The position numbers and the translations under genes were made by a program. 64,000 nucleotides of DNA from Lycium barbarum (Eukaryota > Streptophyta > Magnoliopsida > Solanales > Solanaceae). The notes beneath the pieces are model-generated. The model did no database searches. It was not told the DNA's origin and worked only from the letters and a program-made list of their open reading frames with translations. Shown here one piece after another: positions 1-12,900 of this stretch. Position 1 is the first letter of the stretch. The number at the start of each line of letters is the position of its first letter. The stretch is from contig NC_083342.1 in assembly GCF_019175385.1 (NCBI RefSeq), positions 115,878,376 through 115,942,375 of the forward strand. Direction: 5' to 3'.

Positions 1-1064
1 GTAATGCTTTGTTTGACATGATACCGAAGAAAGATGTTGTTAGTTGGGCTATAATGGTAGATGGGTATGCAAAAATTGGTAAGATTGATATCGCAAGACG
101 TTTTTTTGATGACATGCCTGAAAGGGATGTGATTTCTTGCAATTCTATTATGGCTGGGTATGTAAAGAATGGTCACTGCGTTGAAGCGTTAAAAGTGTTT
201 CATGATATGTTAAGAGGGAGTAGTTTGGCTCCTGATAGTACCACCGTGTTGATTGCGCTTTCTGCAGTGGCAGAGTTAGGTTACATTGATGATGGGATTG
301 GACTACACTGTTATATAGAGGAGAATGGGTTTCTTGTTTCTGGAAAGCTTGGTGTCGCTTTGATAGGCATGTATGCAAAATGTGGCAATATAGATAGTGC
401 AATGGGCGTGTTCAGAGAAATCGAAGAAAAAACCGTTGATCATTGGAATGCTATGATTGGTGGGTTAGCCATTCATGGCTTTGGGGACCTAGCTTTTCAA
501 ATGTTCATGGAGATGGAAAGATTTTCATTAGATATAGATGATATCACATTTATAACGGTTTTGAATGCTTGTGGTCATTCTGGACTGGTGAAGGAAGGCA
601 TGATCTGTTTCGAAATCATGAGAAGGGCACATCATATGGAACCTAAACTCCAGCATTATGGATGCATGGTTGACATCCTTAGCCGAGCAGGGTATATGGA
701 GGAGGCCATAAAATTTGTCGATGAAATGCCAATCTGTCCTAATGATGTAGTTTGGCGAACGTTGCTAAGTTCATGCAGGAATCAAGAAAACGTCCACATT
801 GGAGACCCAATGGATAAGCATTTAGTTGAACTAAATTCTCATAATTCAAGTTCCTATGTGCTTTTGTCTAACGTATTTGCTCAATTTGGTAAGTGGGACT
901 ATGTGAGAAGGGTTCGGACAATAATGAAAGAAAGAGACCTGAAGAAAATTGTTGGAAGCAGTAGGATTGAGCTCCAAGGAATTGTCCACGAGTTCTCTGT
1001 GGGAGACAAATCCCATGATCAAGTTGAAGAGATCTATTCCACATTACAGATGGTTTGTGTATAG
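1..1064 (+). CDS. CRR4: PLS-class PPR protein, E/E+ type, CRR4-like (5' end outside window)
   Basis: The reading frame is open from base 3 to the TAG at 1062-1064 and enters from the left edge, so the N-terminus is missing. About 353 residues are visible. They begin with tandem pentatricopeptide repeats (units of the type DVVSWAIMVDGYAKIGK and DVISCNSIMAGYVKNG) and alternate P, L and S lengths. From about residue 240 come the C-terminal E/E+ motifs (VWRTLLSSCR, SSYVLLSNVFAQFGKW, RIELQGIVHEFSVGD). There is no DYW deaminase domain; the protein stops shortly after E+. Such proteins bind organelle RNA and recruit an editing deaminase. The blocks DHWNAMIGGLAIHG and LQHYGCMVDILSR strongly recall Arabidopsis CRR4 (At2g45350), needed to edit the ndhD start codon in chloroplasts; this orthology is from memory and tentative. 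The visible part has no intron, as is usual for the family. Confidence 0.85.
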   Translation, partial: NALFDMIPKKDVVSWAIMVDGYAKIGKIDIARRFFDDMPERDVISCNSIMAGYVKNGHCVEALKVFHDMLRGSSLAPDSTTVLIALSAVAELGYIDDGIGLHCYIEENGFLVSGKLGVALIGMYAKCGNIDSAMGVFREIEEKTVDHWNAMIGGLAIHGFGDLAFQMFMEMERFSLDIDDITFITVLNACGHSGLVKEGMICFEIMRRAHHMEPKLQHYGCMVDILSRAGYMEEAIKFVDEMPICPNDVVWRTLLSSCRNQENVHIGDPMDKHLVELNSHNSSSYVLLSNVFAQFGKWDYVRRVRTIMKERDLKKIVGSSRIELQGIVHEFSVGDKSHDQVEEIYSTLQMVCV

Positions 1065-1555
1065 CTGTGAGGTCTCTCCTTTGTGGTCGAGGAGTTTACC
1101 TCCATTCATGAAGCCAATTTTAACTAGTCATTTGCATTTTCTAGCTCAGGACAGGGAATTATTTTAAGCTGTTCCTCTGTAATTAGCAAAGTACCAGGAA
1201 AGACAATCCTGCAACTTGTAAATTTAAGTCAATGTGTCTAATAAGAGAAGTTCAAAATATAACTGCATGCAGTTAAACACTCTTTTACCTCCTTCACAAT
1301 TCATAGAGTACCACATCTTGAATCCCCCATGCCACACCTAACTACCTCAAGGTCCAAGAATATGTGGATGTTAAATTCCACCCGTTAATGGGATAGGCAT
1401 TGACATCATTAAAAATAAGATTGTAACATAGTAATAAAGAAAATGTAAATGCAAGGACTTCTAGTATTTTTTTAATTTTTTTTTTTATGTTGTATAATAT
1501 TGACCTGAGATAAGTTTACATAGAGTAACATGGTAAGTGAGAATTTTGGAATTGA
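1065..1555. other. 3' flank of the PPR gene, no gene seen
   Basis: Presumed 3' UTR and AT-rich intergenic DNA. I see no coding exon or recognisable repeat boundary here. Confidence 0.5.
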
Positions 1556-1560
1556 GGCTT

Positions 1561-2111
1561 AGTAGGCGTTTGGCCATCCCATGGTTTGAGACCATGGTTT
1601 CAAATCAGTGTTTGGACATACATTTGGAACCATAGTTTGAAACTATGGTTTCAACTTTTTAAATATAAAATTTAACCCATAAGTTTATATTTTGTAAAAA
1701 AAGACCCATAAGTTGACAGATATTTTTAACAATTACCCCATCAATCATTTACCAATTTTATTAACTTCCACCAAATTTTATTTATGTCTACCAACCTTTT
1801 AATTTTGTAAAAAAAGACCTATAGTTTAATTTTATTTATTGAACTAAAATTTGATCAATTGATGTTGTATTTTTAGAAAGGTCTTCTAGTATTAATTTTG
1901 AGCCGGTTGTTATGAATTAGTGTATTAATTTTGTTATGAACTGTGACTTCCTCATTTGGTAAGATTGTAAACGAATTGAGAATGTTTTGATAGTTTTCAC
2001 AACTTGTGAGGTTTTTATATCTATAAGAAAAAATACTCCTTAAAATATCCAAAATGCATGTCCAAACATGATTTCAAACTATAGTTTCAAACCATGTCCA
2101 AACGGGGCTAC
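1561..2111. mobile_element. MITE with short terminal inverted repeats
   Basis: The left end reads TAGGCGTTTGGCCAT and the right end, reversed, TAGCCCCGTTTGGACAT. Just inside each end are repeated, mutually inverted GGTTTGAAACTAT/GGTTTCAAA blocks. The interior is AT-rich and has no ORF. The target-site duplication is not clear, so I leave the superfamily open (hAT- or Harbinger-like). Confidence 0.65.
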
Positions 2112-2628
2112 TGTTATTGTACTTGTTTGAGGCATCGCTGAGCTAGATTATTATAGTTTGTGCGTCCAAGCAGCCAATACCAGATAAGAGCTTCAAAATA
2201 GCAAGTGTTTATAGTAAAGGGAACAGGGAGAGTGATCCAGTGGGATTCAGTAACTAAGTGAGTAATAGTTGATTCAAAGTTGAAGATTGTCATTGGTAGT
2301 GGATTAGGGTCCTTCCTATAGTAGAGAGACCAGCCCTAATGGTCCACCTAAGACGTGCGGTTAAGAGTCTTGGGAGTTGGAAATAAGCCATTCCACTCAT
2401 TCATGGACAGAACATGAATGTCTAGAATCCATATTATAGAAGGAGGAGACATTGCTTTTGCTAATTGAAATTGAAGGCTGATATAAAATCGATCTATTTC
2501 CAGCATCATATCCACAGTTAGCTCATTTATCCTAATTAGCAGTTCTAGCTCTATTTCAAGGTCACGATGATTGATTCTTGGAGGTGGTTGTGAATATCTC
2601 GGAAGGTGGACATTGTGGGTTCACTCAG
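2112..2628. other. intergenic, no gene seen
   Basis: Unique-looking sequence with scattered stops in all frames. Nothing recognised. Confidence 0.4.
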
Positions 2629-2631
2629 TAA

Positions 2632-5499
2632 CCCCCTGTTTGGATGGTGATTTCTCGTGGTTCATTAATGTATGGTTTTCTACGAAACCATGTTTGTTTC
2701 TATTGTTCTTAAAATTATGTGGTATGGTATTGTAAACCCGTGGTTCATTCCATGATTATATAACCATAAAAAGTCTCAATTTTGAAAATCACGGATTTGG
2801 TGATTTTTTTGTGGTTACGTATTTCATTTCTCTATTATACCCCACCCTCCACCATCTGCCCCACCTCACCCCCACCCTACCCTACCACTCACCCCCACCC
2901 CAACCCACTCCCCTGCCACCCACCCCCTGTTGACACCCAATTTTGTCCCTCCTTATTTAATTGTATTCATTCGGGCGTCTAAATTTACTGACGAGCTAAA
3001 TACTTTATTTTTCACAATATTTTATTGCTGCTACTATTAATATCACTACTTTTATTTTTAACATTACGAGCATTACTTTATCACAAATTTTAAATGGTTC
3101 GTCATCGTTTCATTTTCGGGTGGACTCGTTAAATTAATTACAAGACAACATTTTGTTAAATCCTTATTTACATATTAATTATTAATTATCTTCACATAGT
3201 ATATATTGTACTAGTTATTAAATTAGAAGCCCAAAAATAATTAAATAGAGGATCAACATTTTCAGCTAAATTATTAGCCCATATTCTAATTAATTCAACC
3301 AGTCCATTATCCACAATACCAGCCCAAGTAATCAGCCCACATTATTCCCCTACCCAAAAATAATTCAGCCCAATTCTAACATCAACTACCCGACCCGGTC
3401 CAGCCCAAACGAATTATCGACCCGGCCCAACTCCCATTTTAACAAAAATGAAACCCTGGGGTTTCATTTTCTTCTTGGTCCGCCTCCTTCGTCTCTCTCT
3501 TCTCTCTCTTTCTACGCTCCCCTTTCTCTTCCTCTCTTTCCTCTTCCTCTCCCTCACGTTCTCTCTCTACACCTCCACACTCCCCTGTTCCCCCATGCCT
3601 CTGCTCCCCACTTCCTTTTGTTCCCCACGCCAATCGTCTCTCTCTCATACGCTCCTCTCTCCTCACTCTATAAAGCGGAGTGAAAGACGAAATCAATAAG
3701 GACATCGACAAAATTTGGAATCTACAAATTCCCCTACAAAACACAAGATTCGAGAAATCATTCAGGTCTGCTTTTTGAATATTTCTGGAGAAGAAGAACT
3801 TCTGGGTTGTGGTAATTCGAGTTTCGAAATCGTTCGTCGTGTTCGAGAGTAGATTCGAGACCTCGACGCCCCATTCACTGCACCAACAAAAGGCATGATC
3901 ATTTCGCATACGAGTCCGAGGGACTCGTTTTCTTCCGTATTTGGCGTTGGGCTAAAAGCCCAACATGATTCCGCTCTCTGTCCAGCCGCAACAGTCCACA
4001 AAAAAAAAAAGACTGGGCCAAAGCCCAACAGCTGCAAACAGATCACAGCAGTCCGAATGGGCCAAGCCCATTTACATTATATCTACCCTTCCATTTTTAT
4101 TGTTGTGTGCATTTAATATGCATTGTATGACTAACATTTGTGCTTGTTAATTAAAATAAGCTTTAGTAACATTAAGGGTTTTAGTTTAGTAATGGGTAGT
4201 TAATTGCACAAATTACATTCACTTCTATTTTTAAAACTATTTATAGTATCTATAACATTTATTTGAGTAATTGATTTTCAAAATAGCGTGACTACATCTT
4301 TTGGCTAAGGGAATCATAATTTATGCTTACTATTTTAGAAGTTTAAAACGTCACAAATCTTACACTAACGTTAGCTTATTCTAAGAAATAAAAGCAAATT
4401 AGTTTCAACGGATAACTTTTTCACTTTAGTTTCTGTTCAACACTTGAAGTACATATTTGTTTAAAATAACCTTCGCACAATATACGTTGAACTAATAGCC
4501 TTTCTATAAAACTTTATTAAATAACTCTTTTAAATTTGTTAGTCATTTTCTCCAAAACATATAAACATTACACATCCTGTTTCTTTTAGTTCATTTGTAA
4601 TTAAACTCTTTTATGCAACTATTATTTTCTACAAGTTTCACTTTAAATAACTTTAGCAATACTTACAAGGTATTTTCTTAAATATTTAAATATTTACACC
4701 TACATTTAGCCTTTAATTAAATAACATAAGTCCGGTCGGTTAACCATTGTTAATGGGTCTTAAAGGATGCCTAATACCTTCCCTTTAGACTAATTGAACC
4801 CTTACCTAGAATCTTAAGTTTCGCAGACCTTAAACAGAGCTAACTTTAGAAAATAACTTTAATAAACTTTAGGTGTCCTAATTCATCATAAATAATTAGG
4901 TGGCGACTCCTTAAAACAAATAAACAAAAAATAGGAATCATCAATATGTCGTACTTCTAATTTAACCCGGGTTAAAAAGGGGTGTGACACCCCCACCACG
5001 CCAACCACAACCCACTACCCCTCACCACCACCCAATCCCACCCCATAACAACTCACGCCCACCCTTATCCTACAACACCCAAGTCACACCACCTACCCCT
5101 CCACCACCCTCACCCACTACCCCTCACCACCACCCAAACCCACCCCTACAACCACTCACCCCCACCCTACCACCCACTACCCCCACTCTCATCCCACAAC
5201 TACCCACCTCACACCACCCCCATCCACTACCTACTTATTTTTTAAAGTTCCCATTTTATTCTTTATCTGAGTTTTATTAATATATATAAATTAATTTCTA
5301 ATTAAGAGTTAAAGATATATTAATAAACTTACAAGTTATTATACAGTATCATACAGTCAAACAAAATAATACAAATGTTATTAAATCACAACAAACAATA
5401 CAGTCTATCCGAACATTGTGTTCATTAATACGGTGCAATACAATACAACAACATATTGTACATTAATGAACCACGGAAAACAACCATCCAAACAGAGGG
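2632..5499. mobile_element. Tourist/Harbinger-like element, split by a solo LTR
   Basis: Both ends carry a near-matching inverted repeat of about 40 bp; the left starts CCCCCTGTTTGGATGG and the right, reversed, CCCTCTGTTTGGATGG, each followed by a TGGTTCATTAATGTA block. A TAA trinucleotide flanks both sides (2629-2631 and 5500-5502), as expected for PIF/Harbinger insertions. Without the nested LTR the element is about 0.8 kb. Its core on both sides of the LTR is an unusual C-rich CCCCACC/CCACTA low-complexity tract (about 2840-2927 and 4990-5225). The long ORFs through this tract are compositional and not genes. Confidence 0.75.
2928..4989 (+). mobile_element. solo LTR (family 1), nested in the Tourist-like element
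   Basis: It starts TGTTGACACCCAATTTTG and ends AAAAAGGGGTGTGACA, so it has TG...CA ends. CCCCC flanks it on each side (2923-2927, 4990-4994); in this C-rich host tract that duplication is weak evidence on its own. No primer binding site, gag or pol lies inside, and no second LTR follows. The ends and several inner blocks (for example GGGCTAAAAGCCCAAC and TAGGTGGCGACTCC) are shared in reverse orientation with the element at 57873-62852, which confirms a family. A CT-rich tract (about 3480-3665) gives long spurious ORFs on both strands. The superfamily is not provable here; the LTR size suggests Ty3/gypsy. Confidence 0.8.
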
Positions 5500-5502
5500 T
5501 AA

Positions 5503-6480
5503 GAGGGCACATTGCTGAAGGTTCGTCGCATCACCCTGCAATGGAGCGTTGCACAGGGTACGTAGCTTTGGCTGATATGGGCTGGACCTCGCTTTGAGCC
5601 AGTTGGCTCTGGCCCAGGTCAGGTTTTGAACTACCACAGGATGAAAGAGTGAAAATTAAGGATATAAAATGATCAGATACTATTTGTGAATAGCCGACTA
5701 GGAAACCTACCAAGTTTTTACTATTTCACGTCCTCTTCAAATTAGGCCATCAACAGTACAAATTGGGACATGTTTGTCATGGATCACCACTGATTTTCAC
5801 TGAAGTGGGTTTTTCAAAATGACATCAACACGGGGGTAGAACGTGTGCAGCCAATTATTCGTCCAATCCGAGCTATCAATTAGAGTATGAAACTAGAGTT
5901 AGCCTACTAGAGAAAGTCATATTACTTCTTTAACTCTGAATTCTCTTAGACCCTTAGGTTCCTCCATCCAAGAACTTTTTTAGCACATTGTGAAAAAATC
6001 ATAAAATCATACTGCAATTTCAGCAATAAAAATAGTACTAGTATCAATTAATTAAAGGAGCTAGATGCTGTAGAATAATAGGAATCCCTACTGTGCTATT
6101 AGTAGGGAGGGCAAGAGAAGTATGACAACTTTGCCATGGACAAAAAATACTCTCAGGCAACACAGAGTAGAAAGTGGGGGAAAACATAAAGTTGCTTCTC
6201 TGGTCATGAGAACCTATTTGTCTTAAAATACTGAACGAGCTTAAATTCTACCACAGAACTGCGCAAAATAATGTTTATACTATTAGGTCACTTAAAACAA
6301 TAGTATATGGAGTCCATGTTTTTTGCTGTACAATAACAAGTGGAATAAGTAAGCTGAAAAATAAGTCAGTGATAGTATGAATTTTACAATGTCAGTGTGC
6401 ATAAGTTATATCCAAACTGAACATGTGCTACAGTTAATCATTTGTCCAAATATGTTTTGGCTGCTATAGCGAGATGTTAT
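5503..6480. other. intergenic, no gene seen
   Basis: AT-rich DNA without a supported exon. A block at about 6302-6336 (containing CATGTTTTTTGCTGTACAAT) is the reverse complement of the blocks at about 6887-6925 and 7571-7606 in the neighbouring repeat, so the repeated DNA may begin near 6300. Confidence 0.4.
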
Positions 6481-6508
6481 TATAGAGCACAAATTACTAC
6501 TATATTGA

Positions 6509-6531
6509 AGCATGGGTTAAACCCATGCTTC
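6509..6531. repeat. perfect 23-nt palindrome at the repeat head
   Basis: AAGCATGGGTT and AACCCATGCTT flank a single A, giving 11-bp perfect arms. The second head at 7290-7312 carries the same palindrome with one mismatch (CGTGC for CATGC). Confidence 0.85.
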
Positions 6532-8387
6532 TTAGTCAGTCACGGACCAAAAAAAAAAAAAAAAATCAGGTGGGCTCCATACTAAAAACACCAAGCAATA
6601 TTAAAAAAAAAAAAAAAGTGTACCCCACCATGCTTGTCGTCACGGACCAAAAATAAATAAATCAGGTGGCTCCCATACTAAAAACACCAAGCACTATTAA
6701 AAAAACAAAAAGTGTACCCCACCATCTCCAAACTCATGTGAAAAAAAAAAAAAAAAAAAAAGAGTGGATCCCATATTAAAAAATCAATCAATATTCATGT
6801 AATTCCCAAAGTATCCCCATTAAGTCAATAATGGTGGATTCATTGTCACATGCGTATCAACCCACTAGTGGGAGCAAATGAAATTATTGTACAGCAAAAA
6901 ACATGGACTCTATATTATTGCTTTTCTTCAAAAGGTTAAGTAGTCAAACCATACAATTTCCTTTCTTTTCTTATATTAGTCTGAAATCTAATTTAGATAT
7001 TTAACTGTTGTATTTGCTATCTGTCATGTCATTTATTTGTTATGTTTATGTTTACTAAAATAAATATACTTAAAATATTTATATTTTAAAATAAGATAGA
7101 ATTTAATTACTTTTTCATTTTTATTCTTACTCTAATAAATGTGAAAAGATATTAATGTCATAAAAGAAAAAATAATATTAAATAGAGATCAAATAATTAA
7201 TTAATAAGGTAAATTAATCAAATTATAATTCTACTTGACTTTTCCTTAAAAAATCGTGTAAAAGACAACATGACAATACTACTATATAGAAGCATGGGTT
7301 AAACCCGTGCTTCATCGTCAGTCATGGACCAAAAAAAAAAAAAAGGAAAAAAAGTGTACCCCACCATCTCCAAACTCATGTAAAAAGAAAAAAAAAAAAG
7401 TGGACCCCATATTAAAAAAATCAAGCAATATAAAAAAAAAAAAAGTGGACCCCATATTAAAAAATCAAACAATATTCCTGTAATTCCCAAAGTATCCCCG
7501 TTAAGTCAATAATGGTGGATTCATTGTCACATGTGTATCAACCCATTAGTGGGAACAAATGAAATTATTGTACAGCAAAAAACATGGACTCCATATTATT
7601 GCTTTTCTTCAAAAGGTTAAGTAGTCAAACTCAAACCATACAATTTCCTTTCTTTTCTTATATTAGCCTTAGATCTAATCTAGCTATTTAACTGTTATTT
7701 TTGCTATTCCGCCATGTCTTTTATTTGTTATGTTTACCAAAATAAATATACTTAAAATATTTATATTTTAAAATAAGATAGAATTTAATTACTTTTTCAT
7801 TTTTATTCTTACTCTAATAAATGTGAAAAGAGATTAATGTCATAAAATAAAAAATAATATTAAATGGAGATCAAATAATTAATAAGGTAAATTGGTCAAA
7901 TTATAATTCTAATTGACGTTTCCTTAAAAAACCGTGCAAAAGACAACATGATAAGTAAAATGAGCTAAGCCAAGAATATTTACCAAAAATTAAAAAATAG
8001 TAGTTCTTCGTTTAAATAGAAAATCAAATTTCTACTATGTTTCGTTTTAAACATGTAAAATTAATTTAATAATTTGAATTAGAATTATCCAAATCAAAAT
8101 TTGATTAAAAAATAATAAGTATTATTTAGGTCCAATCTACATATAGTAACAATAGAATATTTTACACCTTTAAATTAATCGAATTAAAATTCAAAGTATC
8201 AACTGATGCCTAAATATTGTTATTGTTTTATCTCAAAGAGAGGAAAATAGTTTCCTCTTCTCTTTTAAAAAGTATTAATAAATTTTTGCCAACTTTGTAT
8301 TTGTAACAAACACTAATATAATAAAGTTTTGGATACGGAGCACAAACTATAATGTTATATTAATCGTGTTTTGAACATAGTATGTAT

Positions 8388-8388
8388 A

Positions 8389-8424
<36 letters not shown>
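8388..8424. repeat. TG/TA microsatellite
   Basis: Runs of GT dinucleotides pass into about ten TA units. Confidence 0.9.
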
Positions 8425-8579
8425 CTAACATATGTATGTATAAAAACAATGCAAACTTATCTATATTTATTAGAAATATAAAATATATATATTATCACTA
8501 TCCAAACACTACTACATACACATAGATACACTATAATTCAAAATGTTGAGCCCGTGCGCGGGCATACACTGTCTAGTAA

Positions 8580-9258
8580 TATAATATAACATGAAAGATC
8601 AATCTCACAGAAAACTCGGATGTTATAGTGAGATAATATTATAGAAGATGGTTTGTTATAGGTATGTCTTGACTGTATTTCCTCATTCTTTTTTGTAAAG
8701 AATGAAAACCACATGATGAAGTTTGTGAACTTCAGCCTTGTCCTAAGGTAAGCAAGCATGCTTGGACGATAATTAAAATAGTAAGTGTAGACACAGAAAA
8801 GAGTCAAGTCTTGCTGCAATGCTGGTCCAGGGATTGGAGGAGCATTATTGTCCTGTTTGGTTCCAGCCAAAACTTATCAAATTATTTACTTGTTTGGAAT
8901 TTCTGGCGGTGGAATCAAACGTCAGAAGATCACATGTTCGGATTAGAAGAATTTGGATCTTAGCTCGAGTAAGAAGTTGTTTTGCCATCTTGATTTTGGT
9001 TACATCACATTCTGGAGAGTAAGTTGGACCATTCAGGTTTGTCAATTTGAAGTGCTCAAATTGATATGTGTCCAAAATTTATAGCCTAGGATACTCCGTA
9101 TCATTATGTTCTCTTTCTGTTTTCTTCCATTCCCTTTTTCCTTTTTGAGCTTACTGATGGGGGTAGAAATACTGTTTTATGAAGCACATTTCATATAATT
9201 TTGTGATCTCCTAGTTTACTTCTTGTAGACAAGACATACTAAACAACCTGTACCCTCA
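8580..9258. other. intergenic, no gene seen
   Basis: Short ORFs on both strands overlap one another and none resembles a known protein. Nothing else recognised. Confidence 0.4.
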
Positions 9259-9260
9259 CT

Positions 9261-9559
9261 AGTTGTTTGGTTGCTGTTGGAGTTATGCAATTAGTTATGT
9301 AAGGTTTAGTTATGCAGGATTTAGTTATTCATTTATTATCAGTTATTGCATCTTCTACTCTGCATAAAATATTACATAAAATTTCTCATAACTTATATTA
9401 CATATAATTAGTTATCTGGGATTGTAGACTAATAAACAAACATTGTACTTGATATGCTGAATTTTATACATATCAACTAAAATGATACCAACCATGTTAC
9501 TAATTATGTTGATTCTAATGTATGAACAATTCACTTCCTAACCAACAACCAAACGACCC
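9261..9559. mobile_element. MITE with inverted-repeat ends
   Basis: The left end AGTTGTTTGGTTGCTGTTGG pairs with the right end CCAACAACCAAACGAC. The inside repeats ATAACT/AGTTAT words and has no ORF. The target-site duplication is unclear. The element lies just downstream of the receptor kinase gene. Confidence 0.6.
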
Positions 9560-9986
9560 CTCGGTTTTAATTGTTGAAGACCTTTAATTCTGTCGTTAGT
9601 AAATACAGAATTGATCGCTGGTTACAAAAGACTGTTCGACAAAATATGATACTATGAAAGTAGTATTCCAATAACAAGAGGTCATTTATGATACTTGTAA
9701 AACAGAAATTGAAGTTCTGATACACTAGTTTGCAAGTGGAGAAATCTGCTGAGAATCATGGCTAAGTGACAATAATACAAGAGAACTGATCTCTCAAGGC
9801 TATCTACGTCGAGGTGCATTAGTTATAAACTATGTGGAACAGCCGCTGAAATTCACATGCATTGTCCTAAAGCACAAGTCGTGCAGGACCGAAAGGATGG
9901 GAAAAGAGTGCCAACTCCTGGCATCAGTAAGCAGTTAGTATCACGCTCCTAATGGTCATTTGGGAATTTGGGTTTTACACGAGCAT

Positions 9987-12900
9987 TCACGACTTGCTGG
10001 AGGTCAAGTCATTCAGTTCTTGCATGACGATTTCAATGGTTGGCCTCTGATCTGGTGACTCGTGCGTGCAAAGTAGAGCAACCTTTGCCATCTGAACTGC
10101 CTCCGCTTCAACAAAGTTGCCCCAAAGATTCGGGTCAACGAAGTCTTCAAATCTGGACATCTCTGCCCCTTGATGGTTAGAGTTTGTGATTCTACGTCTT
10201 CCGGAGAGAATCTGGAATATAATCATGCCAAAGGCGTAGAGATCGCTCTTTTCGGTGAACCTGCCAGTGGTTGTATACTCGGGAGCTAGATAGCCCATTG
10301 CAGCACTTTCCTTGAGTGTTGAGAAGACAATGTCATCTGCTAGTAGTTTGTGCAGACCAGACTCTGAGAGCAATGGGTTGTAGTGTTGGTCAACAAGTAC
10401 TTTTTCAGCTGATATATTTCGATGGACTAGGGCAGGTTTGCCTCCCTTGTTTCCATGCAAGTAATGAATACCTGTTAAACAACACATGAGATTCCGTTAT
10501 TCAAATAACAAGGACAAGAAAAAGTATTAACCACAAAAGATTATAGGCAGACTGTTATCAAATCCTATAGAAATACTTTCGGGAGGAACACAGAGCTCAA
10601 GGATAAAAAAGATTAGTTTATATTCATTCTATCACTTCAAGAGGTAAACCATGTTTATTTCCTTCCATTGCTAAGATCTGATAGAGCATAAATTTGGTTG
10701 TCAAAGAGCTATGATGAGAACATGAGACAATAATCAAACAGTAGCTCACCTCTAGCGATGCCTTTGATTATAGAAAGTCTGGTAGACCAATCAAGGGCCT
10801 TTCCTTTTCCATCCTTCACGTCAAGGTACTGCAACAAATTTCCATTGGGGACGAAATCATAGATCAGAAAGCATTCTCCCCGACCTTTTGAACAGCAAAA
10901 GCCTCTCAACCTCAGAAGATTTTCATGTTTCAATGAAGTCAAGAGCTTTAGTCCCTTGAGAAATTCAGTTTCATCAGACTTGCAGCTAGTCTTGGAAATG
11001 CACTTAATAGCAACAATAGACCCATCCCTCAATGTCCCTTTATAGACGGCTGTGAAATTACTCTTGCCTAACAAATTTGCCTCAGAAAAGTACTTTGTAG
11101 CAGACTCAACTTCATCCAAATTGAACATAAAGCTCTCAAATACTTCCTGAGAGAAAGCACTTCCACCTCGGCCTTTGCCCAATGGATCCCAACCATTGGA
11201 ATACTCCAGGCTGATGAGGGGTGACGCGCTTCTTCTAGAGACTTCCTTCACTTCATTAGTACTGAGTCGCCTATCCGAGGAATCAAGAGTACCTCCAATT
11301 TTCTGCTTCCGACGGCGGTACCATGAAAATGTGAAAAGCCCAGTTACTGCTACTGCAACGAAGAGTGCAATAACGCCAACGACCACAACAGTTTGTGATT
11401 TTTTGGACTGATTCATTTGCGTTGCTTGCACGTTTGCAGATTCTGGGATGTCTTTTTTGGGGAGACGATTCGAACCAGGTCCAAATGGTTCTGGTCTGTT
11501 TTGGTTCAGACTAGATACAGTGCAGAGTTTCAAGGAAGAAAACTCAACTCCACATAAGTCTGGATTGTTTGAGTACTGAAATCCTTCATTCAGTCTCTTT
11601 AAGGCTTCAAAAAGACCAAACAGAGAGTTAGTAAACATAGGGATTCATATTTGGGGGAATTAAAAAATCTAAGATTGCTGCATTTCTTAAGCATAGGATT
11701 AACGATACTATCAAGCAATCAAATTGAATTACCTAGAGGGACATTGCCAGAGAGGGTATTATTTCTGAGATCAAGAACTTGTAGCTTTGGAGCATCAGCG
11801 AGTTTTACTGGAATCGAACCGAAAAGATTATTGAAGCTCAAATCAAGCCTGGTTAACATCTCCAAGTCTCCCAAGCTTGCAGGAATTGCTCCAGTTAACT
11901 GATTGACTTGCAAAGCAAGAACACTGAGCTTCTTCAAAGCCCCAAGTTGATTAGGTATGCTTCCAGTCAACTGGTTGTAACATAGTTGCAACACTGTGTA
12001 AAATCGGAAAACAAATGAAGCTCAGTTACTTTATTTGAGATTTCACTTAACAAATAAAAAATTGCAGAAAAAGGACAAAGCCACCTAAATAAAGGACTAC
12101 GAAATTTAAGTTTGCCAGCAAGGTTGGAACTTAAGTTTGCCAGCAAGGTTGGAACTTTCTTCAAGAATTAGCCCATATTGAAGCTCAATTCAATGGGGAG
12201 AGTGACTAATTACACAGAAAAGCTAAACATAAAACCAAAGATAGAGGCTTTTTCAAGTGTTTCATGTTCTAATGTAAGTACATAGGAAAAAAAATCACCT
12301 CATTAAAGAAACTTCAAGCAACCTCTTTAATATAGACTCATAGTGACAAATGAATAGTAAAAAATCGAAGCTTTTTCAAGAAAAAACATAGGCATTGTCA
12401 AATGACTATCAACTAACAGCAAATAATTAGCCTCCAAGAAGCATTGTCACTTCTTAGGCTCTTCATTGAGCTACCCATTTCAGTAAGAGAGCTATAGATC
12501 TATTTGGCAAGGTTCAAAAAATTCATTCAAATTAAGTCAATGTTAGGCATAAAGACTTAAGCTTTTTACACCATAACTAGTCAAAACAGCAAAGATAGAG
12601 AACAAAAAGAACATACCTTGAAGATTAGACATGTTGCCAACCTCAGTAGGAATAACACCAGATAGATTATTCACATTGAGATACAAATCTGAGAGCTGAG
12701 TTAAGTTAGCAATTTCTTTAGGAACAACCCCATGTAGCTTATTGAAGTGCAAGTACAACCCAGACAAGCTATGAAGCTGACCAATCTCAGGTGGTATTTT
12801 TCCAGTAAGCTCTTTGCCTTGTAAAGAAATGTTAACAACTTGACCAAACTCATTACAAGCAATACCTTCAAAAGAACCATTGCATGGGTCAGTTGAATTA

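Larger units (their letters stand above)
6496..8576 (+). mobile_element. Helitron-like element with duplicated 5' portion
   Basis: The right end has the layout of a Helitron 3' terminus: a GC hairpin GCCCG-TGCG-CGGGC (8550-8563), a 9 nt spacer, then CTAG (8573-8576) followed by T. The left part exists twice in tandem: 6496-7277 and 7278 to about 7952 both start ACTACTATAT(T/A)GAAGCATGGG and share ordered blocks such as CAACCCA(C/T)TAGTGGGA. The expected 5' TC is not seen at either head. No Rep/helicase ORF is present, so it would be non-autonomous. The A-rich and AT-rich stretches give only shadow ORFs. Confidence 0.5.

Noticed and set aside
3439..3909. Long ORFs on both strands (156 and 83 codons)
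   Set aside because: They run through the CT-rich tract of the solo LTR; Glu/Arg- and Leu/Ser-rich residues are compositional.
4984..5280. 98-codon Pro/Thr-rich ORF
   Set aside because: Translation of the C-rich core of the Tourist-like element and not a protein family.
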